Of a stretch of 57,942 nt of DNA, positions 34,357 through 43,200 are shown piece after piece (the stretch's first letter is position 1; every line of letters begins with the position of its first letter). The notes under the pieces are model-generated. The model did no database searches and had not been told where the DNA came from. It saw only the letters and a list, made by a program, of their open reading frames with translations. The DNA lies in the NCBI GenBank assembly GCA_014804675.1, contig JAAUZH010000042.1, positions 1 to 57,942 of the forward strand, read 5' to 3'. The translations under genes were made by a program, and so were the position numbers. Source of the stretch: Lachnospiraceae bacterium. Its GTDB lineage: Bacteria > Bacillota > Clostridia > Lachnospirales > Lachnospiraceae.

Positions 34357-35697
34357 ATGTTTAAAGGAATGAACGAATCAGAAGCTAGAAAAAAAATATT
34401 AGAATCCGTAGCAGAGTATTGCAGGACCTATCATAATACGGGCGAATATAAAGCCGGAGACCGGATTCCTTATGCAAAAAGGGTCTATGATGAAGAAGAA
34501 ATGGTAAATCTGGTAGACAGCGCATTGGAATTCTGGCTGACAGCAGGAAGATTTACGGAGCAGTTTGAAAAGGAATTATCAGAGTATTTAGGAATAAAGT
34601 ATTGCTCGGTAGTAAATTCCGGCTCTTCGGCTAATCTGCTGGCATTCATGGCTTTGACTTCTCCACTTTTAGGTGATAAAAGGATAAAGCCGGGAGACGA
34701 AATCATTACAGTGGCAGCAGGATTTCCCACTACAGTAACACCTATGCTCCAATACGGAGCAGTGCCCGTTTTTGTAGATGTGACAATACCCCAATATAAT
34801 ATTGATGTGACTATGCTGAAGAATGCTCTTTCGGAAAAAACAAAAGCGGTTATGCTGGCTCATACATTGGGAAATCCTTTTGATTTAAAAACGGTTAAGG
34901 AATTTTGCCAGCGAAATGGATTATGGCTGGTAGAGGATAACTGTGATGCGTTAGGCAGTGCTTATCGAATGGATGGCAGTTGGAAATTTACTGGTACGAT
35001 TGGTGATATAGGCACTTCCAGCTTTTATCCACCCCATCATATGACTATGGGGGAGGGAGGAGCAGTCTATACGGATGATTCATTGCTGAATAAGATTATC
35101 CGCTCACTCCGTGACTGGGGAAGAGATTGTATCTGCTCTTCGGGAAAGGATAATATGTGCGGTCACAGGTTTGATAAACAATATGGAGAGCTTCCTCTGG
35201 GATATGACCATAAGTATGTATATTCCCACTTTGGCTATAATTTAAAGGCTACCGATATGCAGGCAGCAGTGGGATGTGCCCAACTGAAAAAACTTCCCGG
35301 ATTTGTAGAGGCAAGAAAGAGGAATTTTGCATACTTGTCGGAAAGGCTGCAGGGAGCGGAAGGAAAATTGATTTTACCAAAGCCATGTCCGGATTCCGAT
35401 CCAAGCTGGTTTGGTTACATGATTACATGCAGAGAGGGTGTAAGCAAAAATCAAATCGTACAGTACTTAGAAGAGCATGGAGTGCAGACCAGAATGCTTT
35501 TTGCAGGCAATCTGATCAAACAGCCCTGCTTTGATGAAATGCGGCAGGCAAAAAAAGGCTACCGGGTTGCAGGTGAGCTTACAAATACTGACAGAATCAT
35601 GCAGGATACCTTTTGGATTGGAGTATATCCGGGGATGAGCAGGGAAATGCTGGATGATATGGCGGATAGGATTATGGAAGCATTGGAAAATGAATGA
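34357..35697 (+). CDS. rfbH: CDP-4-dehydro-6-deoxyglucose 3-dehydrase (E1, RfbH)
   Basis: In this 446-residue product I take ATG 34357, one base after the rfbF stop; ATGs at 34348 and 34369 are alternatives. It is an aminotransferase-fold, PMP-dependent enzyme. The usual PLP lysine is replaced by His in FYPPHHMTMGEGG (His227/His228), a hallmark of RfbH/DdhC. Cysteines in the DCICSSGKDNMC block (258, 260, 268) fit the 2Fe-2S cluster. It removes the C3 hydroxyl of CDP-4-keto-6-deoxyglucose with an electron-donor reductase. No such reductase (DdhD-like) is in the window, so another ferredoxin system must serve. Confidence 0.92.
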   Translation: MFKGMNESEARKKILESVAEYCRTYHNTGEYKAGDRIPYAKRVYDEEEMVNLVDSALEFWLTAGRFTEQFEKELSEYLGIKYCSVVNSGSSANLLAFMALTSPLLGDKRIKPGDEIITVAAGFPTTVTPMLQYGAVPVFVDVTIPQYNIDVTMLKNALSEKTKAVMLAHTLGNPFDLKTVKEFCQRNGLWLVEDNCDALGSAYRMDGSWKFTGTIGDIGTSSFYPPHHMTMGEGGAVYTDDSLLNKIIRSLRDWGRDCICSSGKDNMCGHRFDKQYGELPLGYDHKYVYSHFGYNLKATDMQAAVGCAQLKKLPGFVEARKRNFAYLSERLQGAEGKLILPKPCPDSDPSWFGYMITCREGVSKNQIVQYLEEHGVQTRMLFAGNLIKQPCFDEMRQAKKGYRVAGELTNTDRIMQDTFWIGVYPGMSREMLDDMADRIMEALENE

Positions 35698-35744
35698 AAG
35701 TGCAATCTATCCAGTAAATAGAAAATATTTGCAGGGGGCAGAAA

Positions 35745-36818
35745 ATGATAAACAGTCAGTTTTATAAAGAAAAGAAAATACTTCTGACCGGGCATACGGG
35801 ATTTAAGGGCACATGGATGTGTCATGTGTTAACAGAAATGGGAGCCAGAGTAACCGGATATGCTTTGAAGCCGCCTACTGCCCCAAGTCTGTTTGAATTA
35901 AGCGGAATAGAAAAGGCTATTGATTACGTGGAAGGAGATATTCGTGACCTAGTCCATTTAAGACAGGTTTTTGAGCAGGTACAGCCGGAAATCGTCATTC
36001 ATATGGCTGCCCAGCCCATTGTGAGGGAATCCTATAAGAATCCTGTTTATACATATGATGTAAATGTGATGGGGACGGTAAATATACTGGAATGTGTCAG
36101 AGAAAGTAAATCCGTCCGCTCTTTTTTAAATGTAACAACAGATAAGGTGTACAAAAATAAAGAATGGGAGTGGGGATACCGGGAAAATGAGGAATTAAAC
36201 GGCTATGATCCCTATTCAAACAGTAAGTCCTGTTCCGAGCTGATAACGGAAAGCTATAGGAATTCCTTTTTTCAGGATGGGAGAACTGCCATTTCCACAG
36301 CAAGAGCAGGCAATGTGATTGGCGGGGGAGATTTTGCGGTGGACAGGATCATACCGGATTGTCTTAGGGCCATAGAAGCAGGAAAAGAGATTGCTGTAAG
36401 AAACCCTTATTCTATAAGACCCTATCAGCATGTGCTGGAACCGGTATTTGCCTATCTGCTTATCGCAGAGAAGCAGTATGAGGACTTGAAATATGCAGGA
36501 AGCTATAATGTGGGGCCGGGGGAAGAGTCCTGCCTGACAACCAGGGAGATGGTAACGGAATTTTGCAGCCAGTGGAACTGTATTGCGGACGACGGATTAA
36601 AATGGCATCAGGAAGGAGAAGCAGGACCTCACGAAGCAAATTTTCTAAAATTGGATTGTGCCAGGATTAAAAAGGAGTTAGGTTGGAAGCCCAGATGGGA
36701 TGCTAAGGAAATGATTGGAAAAACAGTTGAATGGATATATGCATATAGGCAGGGAGAAGATGTAGTTAAAGTAATGCAAAGGCAGATTGGAGATTATATG
36801 AGCACCAGTCGATGGTGA
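35745..36818 (+). CDS. rfbG: CDP-glucose 4,6-dehydratase
   Basis: This 357-residue SDR has TGHTGFKGTWMCHVLTEMGA at the nucleotide site, FELSGIEKAIDYVEGDIRD, VIHMAAQPIVRESYKNP, NVTTDKVYKNKEW (catalytic Thr-Asp/Lys) and YDPYSNSKSCSE (Tyr-x-x-x-Lys). It converts CDP-glucose to CDP-4-keto-6-deoxyglucose, between RfbF and RfbH. Gene order rfbF-rfbH-rfbG differs from the usual F-G-H. Its 3' end, around HEANFLKLDCARIKKELGWK, exists as a broken second copy at 39951-40019. Confidence 0.92.
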   Translation: MINSQFYKEKKILLTGHTGFKGTWMCHVLTEMGARVTGYALKPPTAPSLFELSGIEKAIDYVEGDIRDLVHLRQVFEQVQPEIVIHMAAQPIVRESYKNPVYTYDVNVMGTVNILECVRESKSVRSFLNVTTDKVYKNKEWEWGYRENEELNGYDPYSNSKSCSELITESYRNSFFQDGRTAISTARAGNVIGGGDFAVDRIIPDCLRAIEAGKEIAVRNPYSIRPYQHVLEPVFAYLLIAEKQYEDLKYAGSYNVGPGEESCLTTREMVTEFCSQWNCIADDGLKWHQEGEAGPHEANFLKLDCARIKKELGWKPRWDAKEMIGKTVEWIYAYRQGEDVVKVMQRQIGDYMSTSRW

Positions 36819-36855
36819 ATTCCAACATGTCCTTAAGGGGCCTATTTTACACAAC

Positions 36856-36874
36856 AAGGACTTATACAGAATTG
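36856..36874 (+). repeat. 19-bp direct repeat, copy 1
   Basis: AAGGACTTATACAGAATTG occurs here and again identically at 38964-38982, about 2.1 kb away. The pair brackets the AAA-ATPase gene and the sigma-D promoter copy. Confidence 0.75.
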
Positions 36875-36875
36875 C

Positions 36876-36948
36876 TTCCCATGGAGGAAGAGATAATGAA
36901 AGCAATAGTTTCATAAAAAAGAAAAGATGGGATTTTCATGGAAAGCGG
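36876..36948 (+). repeat. Dispersed repeat, segment A (interrupted locus)
   Basis: This matches 12148-12213. Its last eight bases GAAAGCGG (36941-36948) are nearly repeated as GAAAGCAG at 38712-38719, where the match to the 12.2-kb locus resumes. This is what a target-site duplication of about 8 bp would look like. Confidence 0.65.
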
Positions 36949-36991
36949 TGTGAATATGTGATAGAATGATTTTTAACGAGGAGGTCTTGCT

Positions 36992-38707
36992 ATGGGGGAG
37001 TACAAACCTTTGCCAATAGGTGTAGATGATTTTAAAGACATTATCACAAAAGAATATTATTATGTGGATAAAACATTGTTTATTAAAGAGCTGTTGGATA
37101 AAAAGGGTGTTGTGAATCTTTTTATGAGGCCAAGACGATTTGGAAAGACCCTTTCTCTTAGCATGGTAAAATATTATTTTGAAAAGGCATATGATTTTCA
37201 GGGGAATGCGATAGATAATTCTTATTTGTTTGAAAAGCTGAAAATCAGTCAGGCAGGCAGTGCATATCAGCATGAATCAGGACAGTATCCGGTTATTTTT
37301 CTTACTTTAAAATCTGCGAAACAGCGGGACTTTAAAATGGCATATGTTATGATTGCAAGAGAACTGGCAGAAGAATTTAAAAGACATAGCCATATATTAA
37401 AGAGTACAAGGCTGTTAGAGGCAGAGAAAAAGAGATATAGGGATATTTGTGCCGAAACAGCAGAGCCGGCACAGATATATGACGCTGTCCGTTTCTTAAG
37501 CGAATGTCTGTATAAGGTATATGAGAAAAAGGTAATTATTCTTATTGATGAATATGATGTTCCGTTAGAAAGCGCATATTTGTCAGGATTTTATGATGAT
37601 ATGGCAGGTTTTATCCGGACATTATTTGAATCAGCCTTGAAAACAAATCCATATCTGGAGTTTTCGGTAATAACAGGATGTCTTAGGATTAGTAAAGAAA
37701 GCATTTTCACGGGACTTAATAATTTGAATGTGATATCAATTTTAAGTGATTTGTATTCTGAGTATTTTGGATTTAGTAAACAGGAAGTAGAAGAAGCATT
37801 ACGATTTTATGGCAGGGAAGATAAAATAGAAATTGTAAGAAAATGGTATGATGGTTATTGGTTTGGAAAATCGGAAGTTTATAATCCATGGAGCGTAATG
37901 AAATATATTCAGGATATTGTGGAGAATGAACATTTCTTTCCAAGGCCATACTGGGCAAATACCAGTTCCAATGATATTGTCAGAACTCTGGTGGAAAAGG
38001 CGGATATTTCAGCAAAGAGAGAGCTGGAGAGGCTGATTGAGGGAGAAAGCGTTGAAAAAACCATTCATGAGGAGATAACCTATGATGAAATAGAAAAAAG
38101 TGATGATAACCTATGGAATTTTTTGTTTTTTACCGGATATCTCAAAAAGAGTGAAGATGTATCGGAAGGCAGAAATATAAGGCTGAAGCTGGCAATACCT
38201 GATGAAGAAGTGAAATATATTTATGAAAATATTATTATGGACTGGTTTCGAAAGGAAATTAAGAAGGAAGACTTGTCACATTTGTATAAGGCCTTTGAGC
38301 AGGAAGATTGCAAAACGGCAGAAGAGGTGATTGGAAGCCAGCTTTTGAAGACCATTAGCTTTTATGATTATGCAGAGAATTTTTATCATGGATTTATGCT
38401 TGGAATGCTAAGCCAGGCATCCGATTATATTGTAAAGTCCAACAGAGAAGCAGGAAATGGCCGTACAGATATTACAATGTGCACTCCAAGCAGAAAGGGA
38501 ATGGCTATCATTTTGGAGATTAAGATTGCAGAATCTTTTAAAGGATTAGAAGAGGTATGCAGTGCAGGGCTTAAGCAGATTGAAGAGAGAGGATATGCGG
38601 AAGAATTTTATCGTGATGGGTATGAGAATGTGAAAAAATATGCAATTGGGTTTTATAAGAAGGATTGCGAAGTGAAGAAAATGGATGTGGATAACGGGGA
38701 ATCGTAG
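36992..38707 (+). CDS. AAA-ATPase-like / PD-(D/E)XK nuclease family protein (PF09820 + PF08011)
   Basis: This 571-residue protein starts YKPLPIGVDDFKDIITKEYY, with YYVDKTLFIKELLDKKG and the Walker A-like FMRPRRFGKTLSLSMVKYYF (about residues 45-65). Walker B-like VIILIDEYDVPLESAYLSGF follows. The C-terminal nuclease-like domain has GNGRTDITMCTP (Asp) and MAIILEIKIAESF (Glu-x-Lys), the PD-(D/E)XK core. GAGGAGG precedes the ATG. TAGAAT with a TG extension (36959-36967) could be its -10. The family is present in many copies in gut Firmicutes and Bacteroidetes, with unproven function. Its position inside a duplicated promoter segment suggests it was inserted. Confidence 0.88.
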   Translation: MGEYKPLPIGVDDFKDIITKEYYYVDKTLFIKELLDKKGVVNLFMRPRRFGKTLSLSMVKYYFEKAYDFQGNAIDNSYLFEKLKISQAGSAYQHESGQYPVIFLTLKSAKQRDFKMAYVMIARELAEEFKRHSHILKSTRLLEAEKKRYRDICAETAEPAQIYDAVRFLSECLYKVYEKKVIILIDEYDVPLESAYLSGFYDDMAGFIRTLFESALKTNPYLEFSVITGCLRISKESIFTGLNNLNVISILSDLYSEYFGFSKQEVEEALRFYGREDKIEIVRKWYDGYWFGKSEVYNPWSVMKYIQDIVENEHFFPRPYWANTSSNDIVRTLVEKADISAKRELERLIEGESVEKTIHEEITYDEIEKSDDNLWNFLFFTGYLKKSEDVSEGRNIRLKLAIPDEEVKYIYENIIMDWFRKEIKKEDLSHLYKAFEQEDCKTAEEVIGSQLLKTISFYDYAENFYHGFMLGMLSQASDYIVKSNREAGNGRTDITMCTPSRKGMAIILEIKIAESFKGLEEVCSAGLKQIEERGYAEEFYRDGYENVKKYAIGFYKKDCEVKKMDVDNGES

Positions 38708-38711
38708 AAAA

Positions 38712-38763
38712 GAAAGCAGACATAAATTAAGGATATTTTAAAATATGCCGATACATGCCAATA
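38712..38763 (+). promoter_or_regulatory. Second sigma-D-like promoter (dispersed repeat segment B)
   Basis: This matches 12206-12257 at about 44 of 52 positions by eye, including an unbroken GGATATTTTAAAATATGCCG core except for one base. TAAG (38728-38731), 15 bases, GCCGATAC (38747-38754) has one mismatch in each box against the consensus. No gene with a good ribosome site follows within 400 bases, so it is probably an orphan promoter left by rearrangement. Confidence 0.6.
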
Positions 38764-39010
38764 GTCTGTCCTTAAAATATTTGTGTAAATATTATGACAT
38801 GTATCTAAGTTCCGGATCAATGTCAGCATCTGAGAGATATTCTGCGGTAATATTCAGTTATGTGCATGTTTAGATGAATATGAAAAATGACATCCGGCTA
38901 TAACGAGGAACTAAAAAGGAACTGTCCTACCTTGTACCAGTACATGCTGTATGTAGAAAAGATAAGGACTTATACAGAATTGTAAAAATATCATATTTTA
39001 GAAAATTATA
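38764..39010. other. Non-coding, degraded stretch
   Basis: I see no gene here. A short in-frame run reading LSSGSMSASERYS (about 38811-38850) recalls flagellin N-termini after a sigma-D promoter, but it is too short to call. The stretch ends with the 19-bp repeat and an AT-rich promoter-like region. Confidence 0.5.
38964..38982 (+). repeat. 19-bp direct repeat, copy 2
   Basis: Identical to 36856-36874. After it the two contexts diverge at once (TAAAAATATC here against CTTCCCATGG there). Confidence 0.75.
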
Positions 39011-39040
39011 TTGCGCAATTTCATATTCTTATGCTAAAAT
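39011..39040 (+). promoter_or_regulatory. Probable sigma-A promoter for the pRiA4b ORF-3-like gene
   Basis: TTGCGC (39011-39016), 18 bases, TAAAAT (39035-39040). The predicted transcript would have a leader of about 130 bases before ATG 39178. Confidence 0.5.
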
Positions 39041-39177
39041 ACATAAGAGCATTTATATTCTAACTTTCTGGCGAAAGGCCGTTCTGAATTCAAGTCTGAA
39101 AAGTCAAAGAACATCAATGCCTACAATTTACCAATAAAAGGAAAAGTGAAGACCTCTTGCAAAAGGAGGAAATTAGT

Positions 39178-39903
39178 ATGAGTCAACTAACAAAAGGAAA
39201 ATGTAAGTATTGCGGGAAAGAGTATACGATGAGTTACATGAACAGGCATTTGTCAGCCTGTAAGGAGTGGCTAAAGCAGCTTGATGCCGAGAAAGGGAGC
39301 AGACGATGTGGATATTTTCAGCTGGCTGTTTATTCAAAGTACAATCGAGATTACTGGCTGTTTATCGAAATACAGGAGACGGCGACTTTGAAAGATATAG
39401 ATTCTTTCCTAAGAGACATATGGCTGGAATGTTGTGGCCATTTGAGTGCGTTTAACATAAATGGCATTAGCTATGATGCAGTTCCAGTTGAGGATGTTTT
39501 TTGGGGAGGATCTTCCAAAAGCATGAATTATAAGTTGGAGTCTCTGTTAAAAAAAGGCATGGTCATTGGTTATGAATACGATTTTGGATCGACTACCGAG
39601 CTTATGATTAAGGTAGTAAATTATAGAATAGGGCACTGGAAAAAAGAAAAACTGACAATTTTGTCGAGAAATAATCCTCTGGCGCTCATATGTGATGAGT
39701 GTGGTGAAAAACCTGCGGTAGCTATTTGTACACAGTGTGTCTGGGACGGAGCCGGTTTGTTGTGTGAGGAGTGCAGTAAAACTCATGCCTGCGGGGAAGA
39801 CGTGCTGTTGGCAGTCTGTAATTCACCCCGGATGGGGGTCTGTGGTTATTCAGGAAGTGATATTTATCCGGATCAGTTTGTGCCGGATACTGATAACCGA
39901 TAA
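39178..39903 (+). CDS. Plasmid pRiA4b ORF-3-like protein with two zinc-finger-like ends
   Basis: The start is ATG 39178 with AAAGGAGG eight bases upstream; the frame extends back to a TTG without ribosome site. The 241-residue product begins with a zinc-finger-like CKYCGKEYTMSYMNRHLSAC. The centre (residues 40-160) has LAVYSKYNRDYWLFIEIQET, DSFLRDIWLECCGHLSAF and the family hallmark YEYDFGSTTELMIKVV. The C-terminus has a treble-clef or ribbon arrangement, ICDECGEKPAVAICTQC then LLCEECSKTHACGED. pRiA4b ORF-3-like proteins are often carried on plasmids and transposons (also called IS1096 TnpR-like), fitting the rearranged surroundings. Function unknown. Confidence 0.8.
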   Translation: MSQLTKGKCKYCGKEYTMSYMNRHLSACKEWLKQLDAEKGSRRCGYFQLAVYSKYNRDYWLFIEIQETATLKDIDSFLRDIWLECCGHLSAFNINGISYDAVPVEDVFWGGSSKSMNYKLESLLKKGMVIGYEYDFGSTTELMIKVVNYRIGHWKKEKLTILSRNNPLALICDECGEKPAVAICTQCVWDGAGLLCEECSKTHACGEDVLLAVCNSPRMGVCGYSGSDIYPDQFVPDTDNR

Positions 39904-39950
39904 GCCGATACACGGCGAGCATCCTTTGAAAGTTGACGGCTAAAGGAAAA

Positions 39951-40019
39951 TACGAAGCAAATTTTCCGAAATTGGCTTGTGTCAAGAACAAAAAGGAGTT
40001 AGGTTGGAAGCGTTTTTAA
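39951..40019 (+). pseudogene. Broken copy of the 3' part of rfbG
   Basis: The frame YEANFPKLACVKNKKELGWK followed by RF-stop matches HEANFLKLDCARIKKELGWK in rfbG (36639-36696), and the DNA is more than 80% identical by eye over about 58 bases. There is no upstream part and no start, so it is a relic of a duplicated or lost rfbG. The next bases (40017-40073) read in another frame as LNDIATEQVYEQLSLGDIY-stop, possibly the tail of another lost gene. Confidence 0.75.
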
Positions 40020-40167
40020 ATGATATAGCAACAGAACAGGTATATGAGCAGTTGTCTTTGGGGGATATTTACTGATTTCGAAATTATAAACATATTAACA
40101 CAGGCATGAAATAAAATTGTTTTTCTTTATATTAGAATAAAAATGAAATAATAAGTTGTATAGCTTC

Positions 40168-40209
40168 ATGCTTTCGTGTTAGAATATACGAAAGCATTTG
40201 TTTTTGTTT
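40168..40209 (+). terminator. Intrinsic terminator ahead of the giant-gene operon
   Basis: A perfect 10-bp stem (ATGCTTTCGT 40168-40177, ACGAAAGCAT 40188-40197), 10-nt loop, followed by TTGTTTTTGTTTT. It insulates the three-gene operon at 40296-47984 from upstream transcription. In the 276 bases between 40020 and 40295 I see no convincing sigma-A promoter. Confidence 0.8.
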
Positions 40210-40295
40210 TCCAGTAAAAGTGAAAGCAAATAATATATTGTGAGTATGGTTATTGATTGAGTGTGCGATTAGAAGAATGATTTACGGGGTGCGAA

Positions 40296-43200
40296 ATGAG
40301 TAAAATACTGATATTTTTAAATGAAGTTAAGAGAGAAGAACAATTATTTCATATGACAAGCAATTTTATTGCAAAATTTTCTAATGAAGAAAAGTTTGAA
40401 AAAAAGGATGTAGCTAACTTTAAAAGCAAAATTGTAGAAAAGGATAATATACCCTCAAACCTAGCTCTTATGAAATATATAGAAAATCACAGGATGGAAT
40501 TTAAGGATATTAATAAACCTGAAAAGATGTATATGGGTTTGAATGGATTTGAGGTGATATTCTGTGTGGTTTTAAATATGAATATACTGGATGACATAAG
40601 TGAATTGTGTGATTTGATATTGATAAAGCGGTATTATAAAAATCTGAGAATCATGTTTTTATTTAGAGGAGAACAGAGGGACTATTTTAAGGTATCTCAT
40701 TTTTTTTCAACCATAAGTAAAAATGATAAATTTTATAATGATGTATATTATTATTTGAGGCAGGGAGGTATACAAAGGTTACAAAAAAGAGCAATAGGTG
40801 CTCTGACTCATTTTCTTCCGGTACAGTGGGTGGATACCAGCCTATTAAATCTATTTAGTTCTAGTATTACAGAATATATCTTACCAGAGGAAATCCTAAA
40901 GCTATTATCAAACAAGGCAGATTTGCAAAAAATAAGCGGAAATGAAATTTTATATGGTTCCATGGCTCTGTTGCAGCAAAACAAAAGTTGTTTTCCTAAG
41001 GAATCATTAAAAGAAATAGTGGATGCATTTGCTTCTATGAATATATTGTCATGGACTTTTTTGACCTATTCCCTGAGGGAATTCAGCAAAAAGAAAAACG
41101 TAATTGGAATGGAACAGCTATATGCATTTGTACGGCAGATGAAGCTGTATGCAAATGGATGCATGCAACTGCTGGAAAATATTGTATTTCATTCGTCTGC
41201 AAAAGAAGGCATATTTTCCTTTCGTATTTATAGTGGTGAATCAGAATACATATTAAATAAATATGATAAGAATAAAAGCGAGGATAAGGGAACTTTTTTA
41301 GAAGTGATTATTGCGGATTATACGGATGGCTGCAAGCGATGCAATATAGCACAAAATTTTTTGGCTAAAATGAAAGATGATGGATTGAGGGATTTATTTT
41401 TCGATTTTGTGCCAATTGATTTTTTTAGGGGAAGATTAGATGAAGGCAGGGTTGAAAGGAATAGAAAGAGATGGATATCCTATTATGAGAACAGAAATAA
41501 CATAGGAAAACATTTTGGAATTAGAATTTTTGAAAATATTATAAAACAAAGTAATGGAAGATTTGTTTTAGAAAGCCATGCTGGCCATGAATCATTACAG
41601 GGAGAATCATGGAAAAAGGTGTCGGGGGATAAGTGCTTACCTGGAACGAAATATACTATTTTGCTACCAATAAAGGAATTGCAGAAAAGATTATTGCGTT
41701 CTGAAATAGGTATAGATAAGGATATTGATATAGAAGGAACGATTAGCAAGTGCCTGAACTATTCTATCATTAGTGAGGAAATTAAGGATACGAATCATAT
41801 ATATACTTCACAGGAAGAAAAAGAGACTCAAATTAATTGTTTATCTAATAAGATAATGGAAATATGCGAACAAAAAGCGCCGGCGGTATGGTACATTTCA
41901 GCAGCAGACTGGAAAAGTATACATGGTGAATTATTTTGTAAGGCTATTATGTTGACAAAACTTAGCACGATAAATTTGCCTCATTTTGTACTCTATGAGT
42001 GTGGGGATGATTTTATTAATACCTGTATTCACACAACAGCCTCTGTCTTTCAAAATAATGAGTCAGTATATGCATTGACAGTCAATGAGTTTCAAATTGC
42101 CTTATTTGCAAAAGATACATATAATGAAGTGATTTTAGTTCCGGACAATTATGGAAAGACTGTATGGTTAAATGAACAAATGAATTTTTCCAGAAATATC
42201 ATTCCCAATATTGTGGATACCGGTACGGTAAATGATACTGCCAAGGTAAAAGATATTATTACAGAGATAATACCATATGATGTGCTGTGTCCGGTTTTAA
42301 ATGGGGAGAATTACAAGACCCTTTTTGAATATTATACAAAAAAAATAATAGAAAAGGATATTCAGGAAAAAACATTTGGATGTAAGATAAACGACACCCA
42401 TATGCGATTGGGTTCTACCATACATGTGGATTTGTTTTATGAAGCGGAGCTTTTGTTTGGCAATAAACTATTCATTTCAAGATTTGCTTATCTGATTGTA
42501 AAGGATTTGGCTGATAGGTTAAATGGAATTCAAAAAATTACATTATATGGATATGCAACTTATTCAGAGCCTTTGGTGTTTGAGATAATGAATATTATAA
42601 GAAAGACATTTCATGTAGAGGATGTGGATTATGCAATCTTAGAACGGGAGATGGAAAACAGGGGGGATTCCCATGTGGATAGAATACGATATAGTCATTA
42701 TATGAATTCCGCTCAGGAAAGAAAGGAATATTTTAAAGATAGAAGTATTGTTTGTATTGTGCCAATTGCTTCCACATTAAAGACCAATGAAAAGCTGATT
42801 AACCTGTTTTGTAATGACAATGGGGAAAATTGCATAAATAATATATTAGACCATTATGTATTGGTATTAGTAGGTCCAAAAGGTGAAAATAATTATTGGA
42901 AAATAGAACAAGATAATAGAATCGTTGGCATAAAAAATGTATGGAAGAAAATTGCGCCTAAATTTTTTGTGGATGTTTGTTTATCTTACGAGGAAGCAAT
43001 GGAATGTAGAATGTGCTTTCCTGAAAATGTTTTATATGAAAAACCATTGATTGAAGTAAATGCTGCCTCAACAATTCCGAATCAGGCATTTGGTTTATAT
43101 GGAAAGGAGGATGATGTTCTGCATATGCCTGAGTGGGAGGAAATCGAAAAGGAGCAGGGAAAGCTGGAATGCTTGAAGGATTCCATGATTTATTCGCACG

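Noticed and set aside
36949..38711. Terminal inverted repeats of an insertion sequence around the AAA-ATPase gene
   Set aside because: I compared the two ends by eye and saw no inverted repeat, and there is no transposase; the insertion idea rests only on the split repeat.
38805..38870. LSSGSMSASE reading as a flagellin N-terminal remnant downstream of the second sigma-D promoter
   Set aside because: Only four residues fit the flagellin LSSG motif and the rest of the conserved helix is not there.
39885..39911. GCCGATAC near 39904 as another sigma-D promoter
   Set aside because: No TAAA-like box lies 15 bases upstream, and the site overlaps the end of the pRiA4b ORF-3-like gene; likely chance.
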